Part shown: positions 56,891 to 64,000 of the stretch, one piece after another
Numbering within the stretch: position 1 is the stretch's first letter
Layout of the letters: each line of letters starts with the position of its first letter
The notes under the pieces: model-generated
The model's input: only the letters and a program-made list of their open reading frames with translations
Databases searched by the model: none
What the model was told of the DNA's origin: nothing
Assembly (NCBI GenBank): GCA_014529385.2
Contig: CM043946.1
Span: 15,765,077-15,829,076, forward strand
Length of the DNA: 64,000 nucleotides
DNA from: Adiantum capillus-veneris
Lineage: Eukaryota; Streptophyta; Polypodiopsida; Polypodiales; Pteridaceae
Reading direction: 5' to 3'
Made by a program: the position numbers and the translations under genes

Positions 56891-57157
56891 ATGGAAAGGA
56901 TGAAAAATAGAAACAAATATGTTGATGGCAATTCTCCAGATGACGGTGACGACGACTTTGCTTCAGAGCAGCGAGCAAAGGCCGAGTTGGGAAATACTCC
57001 AGTGTCAAAAGCTTTGTATTACATCATGGCGATCCTGTTGATGGAGGTTGTGATCAGTTTTATGCAGGTCAAGTTCCTCCTTCTCTTCTTCACATGCAAT
57101 CATTCTCATGCGGCTTCCATGGCTATGGTAGCTCCACTCATACCCCAACTGCTCTGA
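56891..57157 (+). CDS. Unrecognised ORF, 88 codons
   Basis: It begins basic and then acidic (YVDGNSPDDGDDDFASEQRA) and ends hydrophobic. The peptide VDGNSPD and its 22-bp coding sequence recur in inverted orientation at 58520-58541, within the ORF 58625-58443. That suggests a duplicated segment. No domain. Confidence 0.25.
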   Translation: MERMKNRNKYVDGNSPDDGDDDFASEQRAKAELGNTPVSKALYYIMAILLMEVVISFMQVKFLLLFFTCNHSHAASMAMVAPLIPQLL

Positions 57158-57724
57158 TCTCAGCTGTTGTTTGGTTATGCTGCCTATGGTGGGTGGAGGC
57201 GAGGAACCATGGTGCTGAGAAGCATGCAGAGCAGTAGAAAAACAAGATGAGAAGAGAGAGTCGACAAAATAAAACAAAACACTATATTATTTTTTATGTG
57301 TAAAGCCTTCACATATATAAACCTTTCCCATGCATACTTCAATAGAACCTGAGCTGCAACTGCATGCTATAAGAGACCTTTCCCACAGAAATTGGGCTTG
57401 GCTTGACTACCCAACAATAAGACTCCAATGCCCTCTGTAGGAAAATAACAATTAGTTAGGAATAACACAAAATATAAAAAATTGTTAGCAGTTAAGGCTT
57501 ACCCTTCAACATAGGGGTATATTATGTAATTGCAGGTCAGCATGTCAAATTATTTTAAAAAAATTGAAAGGATTCCCTGCTTGCTGAATAGGCATTGCGT
57601 CACTAGAGGATCAAGTATGGATATTTGCATAGATATAGCCTCTAGAAGATCCCTCATAAGACACCCGAAGTCAAAGAAAACACATACCCTAATGAGGCCC
57701 TTGTAGGTGCATATGCACTAATAA

Positions 57725-58625
57725 TTAGCAAAGGGGCAACACATACGTGAGACAGAGAAAGAGAACAGTATCACCAACCTCAATGTTGGGGTTTACAAGC
57801 ATACTTTTGTCTTGAGGAAATATGTCACATCTCACCTCATAATCCCCATACATGGAGACATCCACAATCATTTGTCCTGTAACTTTTTCATAAAGGAGGG
57901 AGTTGGATGCTCTTAAAATTTTTGCTTGCTCTGTAAGGATAGCATCTTCTGATATCATGTCTTGCTTCCTCTCACCCTCCTTGCCTGCTTTGATATTCTT
58001 GGCTTTTCTTGTATCATACTAATGTTACACATCTTCAACGACAACCCCTGACTTCTTCTATTGCCTGGCACAGGGAATATTTAAAATTTGATAGGCCCTA
58101 AGATCCCACTAGGAATTGGCTCCAGAGCCTTATCAAACTTGTACCTCAGCCTTGACACAAGCACAAAATATTTGCTCATCAGCGTGACCATGTGAGCAAA
58201 TGCATCTACAATGTAGCTATCATTCATAAAGTCTATTAAGAAATCCTCACCATCCCTTTGAAGGCACATCAAGGCTTGAGATTTCCACCATACTGAAACA
58301 AAAGTTTTGCTTTTCATCATGCTCACCAATCTATCTGATATCTCTTTGACAACTCTCATGAAAGGTACCCTAGGAATAAGAAGACAAGTAGATTTTTGTG
58401 CTTTCCTCCCTTAGAGATTTCACTTGATAATCCATTATCTTCCTAGGAGTAGGCCTCTGACGAGGTTGTGTAAGTGGCTTCTCCTCCTATTTCTTCCCCG
58501 ATTCTGGACTGACTGATTCCATCTGGAGAATTGCCATCAACCAGCCAGACAAAATAACACGACCGAGTGACTTGAGAGGGGTGAAAAATGAGCACGTGAC
58601 ATGGAACTTTTATACTTACGAGCAT
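57725..58625 (-). CDS. Unrecognised minus-strand ORFs, possibly exons of one gene
   Basis: Three frames follow in order: 58625-58443, 58359-58081 (MRVVKEISDRLVSMMKSKTF, FDKALEPIPSGILGPIKF) and 57958-57725 (LYEKVTGQMIVDVSMYGDYE). They read like fragments of a folded protein rather than low-complexity sequence, and a donor-like GAG|GTTGGT occurs near the end of the last one. No family recognised. They may be exons of a low-copy gene or a decayed transposon ORF. Confidence 0.3.
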
Positions 58626-58832
58626 CCATACAATTGACCATTAGAACTATGCCACCGTGGCACATGTGCATGACACATGTCACCAACGGTCATTTTTTGG
58701 TGTCATTTTGCAATTTTGTCTCCCTTCCCATACCCTACGATATCCCCCTATGGTGCAATTAGGCATAGTCCACCAACTTTTCTAGCCCCTTCTTAATGCT
58801 TTATTACTTGTTCCGCATAGTGCGAGTAGGAT

Positions 58833-59421
58833 TTGTTGAGAGATTTGAATCATACCACAATTGCGCCGTTAAGGCTTCAAATTCTCTCTCTTCCATCCTT
58901 CCTACCCATCCGTTTATCAACACCATCAATGTTTATCAACTCCTCCAACCCTTCTAGAGCACTCTCACCTTTTGCATTTGTCCCCATTAACACCATACCT
59001 CACCTTTTGCATTTGTCCCCATCAACACCATACCTCCCTATCCTATAGGTCCTCCAACAAATCCCCCTCCTCTCCACATCCATCAAGCAATTCCCTCATA
59101 TCCCATCTAGAACTTCTGCACGATGCGATAAGATATACTCGTAGAGTTTGCCTTAGGCCAGTATCACACCATGCGGTTTTGAAGGGTTCATTGGCATGTT
59201 GTCTCTCAAGTTACCTCTTGTTACCATCTTTTTTTACTAAAGGTTGGGAGGATATTTTAGAGGAGAGCCCAAGTGAGAAGCTTTTGGTTGCTGTCATGGA
59301 TGGTGGTGACATGGAAGTGTACGCAAAATCATATGAAATGTTCAATCTTTTGTTTGATCTTGCAGTTATGCTAGACAAACTGAAGGACATTCTGTTAGAG
59401 GAAGTTAAAGAGTTTGGTTGA
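58833..59421 (+). CDS. Unrecognised ORF, C-terminal half folded-looking
   Basis: The 58972-59421 frame has a low-complexity start caused by a 34-bp tandem repeat (58966 and 59000). Its second part looks like protein: GWEDILEESPSEKLLVAVMD, YEMFNLLFDLAVMLDKLKD. It ends at 59421. No domain assigned. It may be the first part of the plus-strand reading that continues at 59849. Confidence 0.3.
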
Positions 59422-59848
59422 GGGTAAGTGTTTCGTATTGGATGGAAAGATTTTTTTTCATCTAACAGAATTTACTACCAACGCAATTGAGAAAGGCAAA
59501 GTAACAAGGAGATTATGAATATTTTCCAAGAATACTTCTTTTGTATGCCCACTACCCATTTCTTATCCTATCTATTCAAAGCCTTGCAACCTTGTTCCAA
59601 AATAAGTTGCCTTTCTTTTCTTTTTGTTCCTTAAAGTTGATATGCAAGGCAAAGGTGATGAAGTGAAAGATACACACAAAGAGTGAACAAATACAAATGT
59701 TTCCATAGTCCTGTAGCTTGAGAAAAGTGAAGTTCTAGAGGAGGAGGAAATTGATGTTGTAGTTTAGGAGCAGGAGAGTTCAAATTTTGATGGTGCTAAT
59801 TTAGAGCTAGTACTATCATTGATGAGCCCATAGAGGAGGTAGAGTTAT

Positions 59849-60796
59849 TTGAGGCCTCCCTTATTGTTCCAAGCCTTCCCTACTTTGATACCAATGGAAA
59901 AGAGTATATTTCTCTTCACCATATTCAATGTCTGCTTAATATCAGGGATGACTACTGTATTGCAACCATTCCTAAAGCTTCTAAGGTGGCCAAAGACTTC
60001 ATTGATAGAGAAGAAGAGTCAAAAGAGTATTTTTTGGCACTTGATCTACAAATATCCAATAAATTATTTCTTCCTGCTCCTGATACACTTGCTCTATGCA
60101 TGAAAAGAGTGGAAGAGGAGAAATGTACTCTTAAAGATGAGAATTTTGAGAAGAAGCTTGTTGAGCTTGGTATCCAATATTTTGGTAGAGACTTTAAGTT
60201 AAAGGAGGTTGCAAAGGATGTTGACAAAAGACAGATGACTGGATCATGCAATCTCCTAGGTAGATTCAGTTTCACCTTGATCTCCCTTCCTATAATCTTA
60301 TTTTTTTCAAGTTTGTATTAATTAATCATTACTTCTTGTTTTGCAAATTGAACTCCTCTACAAGGAAAATTTTCTTGGGAGAGTTGAAGGCTCAAGAGGG
60401 AAAGCAACAGAGGGCACTTCCAGAAGGGATGCCTCCTCTCTAATGCACTACATACCTTCATTGGATAGTGCCACCTTCTGTGCTTTTCACATGCAGCATT
60501 CTGAAGATCCTGAGTTTCCAATATTTTCCCTGAAGATAGTGTCATGGTTTTTGGGGTACACTCCCCTTCAAATCAATGCAAATAAGATCATGCTACTTGA
60601 GAAAACTGCAGCACTTAGAATATTTGGGTATGTTGCAGGATTCAATGTGTCAAGAGCGAGATACTTTCTTTGCCACTCTAGTTATGCAGCAACAACTGAG
60701 GAGACAAATGTCAACCTTCTTGGGGGCTATAGAAGAAGAAAGTTTTTGAGATACACGGGTGACATGCCTAGTGATACCAAAAGAATCAAAAACTGA
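59849..60796 (+). CDS. Unrecognised plus-strand coding region, possibly two exons
   Basis: The frame containing KEYISLHHIQCLLNIRDDYC, then VAKDFIDREEESKEYFLALD and ELGIQYFGRDFKLKEVAKDV, is open upstream of 59986 and reaches 60259. There AG|GTAGAT could be a donor. The next frame (to 60796) reads SLKIVSWFLGYTPLQINANK and ALRIFGYVAGFNVSRARYFL. An acceptor AG at 60382-60383 would join them in frame. No family recognised. The composition is protein-like, which is why I list it. Confidence 0.35.
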
Positions 60797-60872
60797 TGTA
60801 AAATTGATAATATTTTGCGTAAAAATATGTTTTTTGAATTTGGATCTTTTTAGAAAGACTCGGTACAAAGTT

Positions 60873-61624
60873 TCAAAGTGAAGTATTAGTCTCCAATTGT
60901 GGTTGAGCAGCATGATTGTTTGATCTCATCCATTGTAATTGCCTCCTATAAAACCATTTGAATAATTCCTTTAGTGCATTGCTTCTTCTTGTCCCCCTCC
61001 CTTTCTCGTACATCTGAAAAATGAAGTCCTCGCTTGATGGTGAAATATTTCCATTCCTTGAGTGGACCTCATAAGATGCAATGTAAAAAAATATCCATGC
61101 TTTAAGAAGTAATTGAATACTCACCGATTAATATGTGATGTTTTTTCTCCCCAAGCATGTGTGATAGCAGTTATTAAAAGATTTATTTCCTTCTTAAATT
61201 CATTTGCATAAGCAGTAGAGCTAACTTGTTGTCTCAAGACTTTCAAAAATTTATCAAGCTTCTTCCACACTTCCATGCGTGTGTTGGCTACATGTGGTCT
61301 AGTTTTGACATTGGTTGTTATTACACAGAGATCCTTCCAGCAGCAGCAGTTCCACATAGCGTCGACTTGTTTGTTGTCATGGTTGCTCAGAAATCTTCTG
61401 GCTTTTGCTCCACCCATTGAAACATCTTGAAAAACATCACTTGTCCCTTTTGAAAGAGTAGGATCTTTTTTTAGATTCACTTGACCACCATGAAAACCCA
61501 TTTGAGAGAGCAAAGCGTCGCATTTTTCTACGCACTCATCTACAAGTGTACTCGGCTTAATAGAGTATGCATAATCAAGATGGAGTGAAAGAAATTTGTC
61601 CATAATTCCAATCTCTGCATGCAT
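60873..61624 (-). CDS. Unrecognised minus-strand gene, probably two exons
   Basis: The first frame (61624-61121, 167 codons) has CDALLSQMGFHGGQVNLKKD, RMEVWKKLDKFLKVLRQQVS and ends KTSHINR. At 61124 the minus strand reads CG|GTGAGT, a strong donor. An acceptor CTCAAG at 61057 gives a 68-bp intron and keeps the frame into SPSSEDFIFQMYEKGRGTRR and ALKELFKWFYRRQLQWM, ending at 60873. Basic C-terminus, no recognised domain. The in-frame splice is the main support for a real gene. It may still be a repeat-derived ORF. Confidence 0.4.
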
Positions 61625-61685
61625 TGAACATTTATTACATTTTTAAAATCTATTGCTAGAATTGGATCCAAAATCATAGAAGATG

Positions 61686-61904
61686 TGAAGTCGCGGAGCG
61701 GAGCGTGGGTCGACTCTCTCTCTCACACACACACACAGTGAGCTTACACAGTACAGTACGCAGAGAGATGTTAGAAGGGTTATCTCCCAAATCCTTAGTA
61801 TTCACAAAGAATATGTTAGTATATACAAAGAGTTAGAGGTAAGTGAGTTAGGCGGGCGGCCGGCCATATCCGCATAAGAGGCCACTTGGGCTTTAATCCC
61901 AACA
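61686..61904 (-). repeat. E5 3' LTR
   Basis: It starts TGAAG, like E2, and ends TTAATCCCAACA. It contains a CT/CA microsatellite (61718-61738). The left boundary is inferred from the E2 LTR start; the second LTR is outside the window. Confidence 0.75.
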
Positions 61905-61916
61905 ACCTCCCACTTA
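61905..61916 (-). other. E5 polypurine tract
   Basis: The minus strand AAGTGGGAGGT is identical to that of E2. Confidence 0.85.
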
Positions 61917-61988
61917 AAGTCCAATGTGGCACTTTAAGTAACTGTAAATCTATGAACATAAATGTACAAAGATTTACATGGCTGCCAT

Positions 61989-64000
61989 CTATCCAATGCC
62001 CAATAACTCACGACAATGCACAAAGCCCTCTCCTGGAAGTCCCTTTGTGAGTAGATCAGCAGGATTGTCCTTGGTGTGGATCTTCAGCAGTTGTATCTGC
62101 TTGTCTTCAAGTACTTCCCTAATGAAGTGATACTTCACATCAATATGCTTAGTCTTCGAATGGAACACTGGATTCTTTGCCAATTGTATAGCACTTTGAC
62201 TATCACAATATAACTCTGGCATATCTGCATTGATTCCCAAGTCTGCAACCAATCTACCAAGCCAAATAGCTTCTTTGCATGCCTCATTTGCTGCAACATA
62301 CTCAGCTTCTGTAGTAGACTGCGTAACACAATCTTGTAATCGAGATCGCCATGATATGGCACCTCCAGCCAATGTAAAGACATAGCCTGATGTAGATCTC
62401 CTCTTATCCAAGTCTCCTGCATAATCTGAGTCAGTGTATCCTCTGACACTCAAATCCTGACTACCATAGCATATGCGCATACTCTTTGTATGTTTTAAGT
62501 ATCTCATGATACCTTTCACTGCCTCCCAATGTTTCTTGCCGGGATTTGACATATATCTGCTAACCACTCCCACTGCAAATGCAATATCCGGACGTGTAGC
62601 AATCATTGCATACATCAAACTACCCACTGCAGACGCATATGGAATCTTATCCATTTCAGCCTTTTCTTCCTCAGACACAGGACAATCTTGTTTGCTAAGT
62701 TTCACATATGGTGGCAATGGAACACTCAATGCCTTTCCCTTCTCCATATTGAAACGTTGCAAAACCTTGTCAATATACTCTGTTTGAGATAACCAAATCA
62801 ACTTCTTTGATCTGTCTCTCTCAATGCGCATACCAAGTATATGACTTGCCTCACCCATGTCTTTCATGTCAAACGATTTTGCCATCTTTGACTTCAAAGC
62901 TGAAATTTCTTCCAAGTGTTTGCCAGCAATCAACATGTCATCCACATACAAAATAAGGATCAGCCAACTGCCATCCTTAGCCTTCTTTGTATATAGACAG
63001 TGATCGAACTCACTACGTTTGTAGCCTTGAGAAAGCATAAACTGGTGGAACTTATGGTACCATGCCCTCGGTGATTGTTTTAAGCCATAAAGACTCTTTA
63101 ACAACTGGTATACCAAATGTTCCATGCCTTTCTCAACAAACCCTTCTGGCTGCTGCATGTAAATTTCCACATCTAAATCACCATGCAAGAACGCTGTCTT
63201 GACATCCATTTGGTGCAACACCAAATCCAATATAGCAACCAATGCAAGAAAGCATCTCAATGTAGTCATCTTAACCACTGGAGAGAAGACTTCATCAAAG
63301 TCAATGCCTTGTTCTTGCTTAAAGCCCTTGGCAACAAGCCTTGCTTTGTACTTTGGCTGACTATCATGAGCGGTGATCTTATACCTGTAAACCCATTTAC
63401 AAGGTAGAGCCCTTTTGCCCTGTGGTAATTTAACCAACTTCCATGTCTGGTTTTTATGCAGAGCTGTCATCTCTGACTGCATGGCCAACTGCCATTTTTT
63501 CGAGTCAACCACTTGTAATGCTTCCTTGTAACAAGATGGTTCTCCGCAATCTGTGAGCATGACATAATTTAGAGATGGCACATAACGATCAGGTGGTTTG
63601 GAGACACGCTCAGAACGTCTCACCACAACTGATTCTGCCTCTCTAGCCACTATAGGCTGTTCCTGAGCCTGACCATGCTGTCTTGATGTGCTAGCACTAG
63701 GTCCATCTTCCCTGAAGACAACTCTTCTGATCTCCTCTGTCTTCTCTGGCTTAGCGTGAAACTTGGCTTCATTGAAATGCACATCATTGCTACGAATAAG
63801 CTTTCTGGACTCAGGATCCCAAAGCCGGTAACCCATCTCGCCCGATTCTCCGTAGCCAAGAAATATACACTTCTTGCTCTTTGGTTCTAGCTTATTTCTG
63901 AACTCCTTAGGAATATGGCTATAAGCTTCACAACCAAAGACTCTGAGATGCTTATACGAAGGTGCCTTGCCTGTCCATAGCATCTCGGCCACTGCACTCT
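61989..64000 (-). CDS. E5 copia polyprotein, partial: integrase tail, reverse transcriptase, RNase H
   Basis: The frame is open from the window edge (…SAVAEMLW) to a stop at 61989, at least 669 codons. In order it shows the region after integrase (YKHLRVFGCEAYSHIPKEFR), reverse transcriptase with CKWVYRYKITAHDSQPKYKA, QMDVKTAFLHGDLDVEIYM and LYVDDMLIAG, then GSLMYAMIATRPDIAF, and RNase H with YTDSDYAGDLDKRRST, TEAEYVAANEACKEA and LYCDSQSAIQLAKN. All visible catalytic residues (YVDD; RNase H D, E, D) are present and there are no stops. It looks functional over this part. It would make element cDNA within cytoplasmic particles. Confidence 0.93.
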   Translation of the reverse strand, partial: SAVAEMLWTGKAPSYKHLRVFGCEAYSHIPKEFRNKLEPKSKKCIFLGYGESGEMGYRLWDPESRKLIRSNDVHFNEAKFHAKPEKTEEIRRVVFREDGPSASTSRQHGQAQEQPIVAREAESVVVRRSERVSKPPDRYVPSLNYVMLTDCGEPSCYKEALQVVDSKKWQLAMQSEMTALHKNQTWKLVKLPQGKRALPCKWVYRYKITAHDSQPKYKARLVAKGFKQEQGIDFDEVFSPVVKMTTLRCFLALVAILDLVLHQMDVKTAFLHGDLDVEIYMQQPEGFVEKGMEHLVYQLLKSLYGLKQSPRAWYHKFHQFMLSQGYKRSEFDHCLYTKKAKDGSWLILILYVDDMLIAGKHLEEISALKSKMAKSFDMKDMGEASHILGMRIERDRSKKLIWLSQTEYIDKVLQRFNMEKGKALSVPLPPYVKLSKQDCPVSEEEKAEMDKIPYASAVGSLMYAMIATRPDIAFAVGVVSRYMSNPGKKHWEAVKGIMRYLKHTKSMRICYGSQDLSVRGYTDSDYAGDLDKRRSTSGYVFTLAGGAISWRSRLQDCVTQSTTEAEYVAANEACKEAIWLGRLVADLGINADMPELYCDSQSAIQLAKNPVFHSKTKHIDVKYHFIREVLEDKQIQLLKIHTKDNPADLLTKGLPGEGFVHCRELLGIG

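Larger units (their letters stand above)
61686..64000 (-). mobile_element. E5: Ty1/copia retrotransposon, 3' part, truncated by the window edge
   Basis: The 3' LTR (61686-61904), purine tract and an open pol frame to the edge are present. Pol is close to that of E2, with long identical stretches, but without E2's stop in RT. The 5' half lies outside the window. Confidence 0.9.

Overview
This window is from a plant nuclear genome, and most of it is transposon-derived. The only convincing host gene is a large PLS-type pentatricopeptide-repeat (PPR) gene at the left end, an organelle RNA-editing family expanded in land plants. Its near-identical 102-residue repeat units, the long decayed LTR retrotransposons and the abundant CT/CA microsatellites suggest a large, repeat-rich genome. 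A fern or other seed-free vascular plant is my best guess, but it is inferred from style and not proven. I saw no tRNA or rRNA genes and nothing bacterial.

Layout. 0.2-0.6 kb: a candidate MITE with a tRNA-like promoter motif. 0.68-3.83 kb (+): the PPR gene, apparently with one short intron holding a microsatellite. 4.4-4.8 kb: a frameshifted PPR remnant. 6.3-6.7 kb: two strong hairpins. 7.2-16.1 kb (-): element E1, a complete LTR retrotransposon with a tRNA-Asp-type primer site that encodes only Gag, protease and a WVPK-repeat protein, so it is non-autonomous. 16.1-18.8 kb: no genes, one 266-bp tandem duplication. 18.8-23.9 kb (-): E2, a Ty1/copia element with a perfect CTACA target duplication and a deleted integrase core. 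24.7-27.1 kb: a gag relic. 28.2-33.5 kb (-): E3, an LTR-type element with coiled-coil ORFs and a five-unit tandem array carrying a palindrome every ~280 bp. 33.5-38.7 kb (-): E4, a second copia element inserted into a reading frame upstream of that array. 40.1-52.2 kb (-): G, a long decayed Ty3/gypsy element with gag, protease, RT, RNase H, integrase and a second retropepsin-like domain after the integrase. 53.2-56.0 kb (+): F, a primer site followed by another palindrome array with a 284-bp period, interrupted by a 467-bp TIR element. 56.5-61.6 kb: unrecognised ORFs on both strands, possibly split genes. 61.7-64.0 kb (-): E5, a copia element with open RT and RNase H, running off the window and closely related to E2.

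How the parts relate. E1 lacks polymerase functions but shares with G the CX2CX3HX4C zinc knuckles, an LG(R/Q)PFM protease motif and the WVPK-repeat protein, so G-type elements could have supplied enzymes for E1. E5 is the intact-looking relative of the defective E2. The most novel signals are the two palindrome arrays of equal period in the leaders of two different LTR-type elements, and the extra post-integrase protease domain of G.
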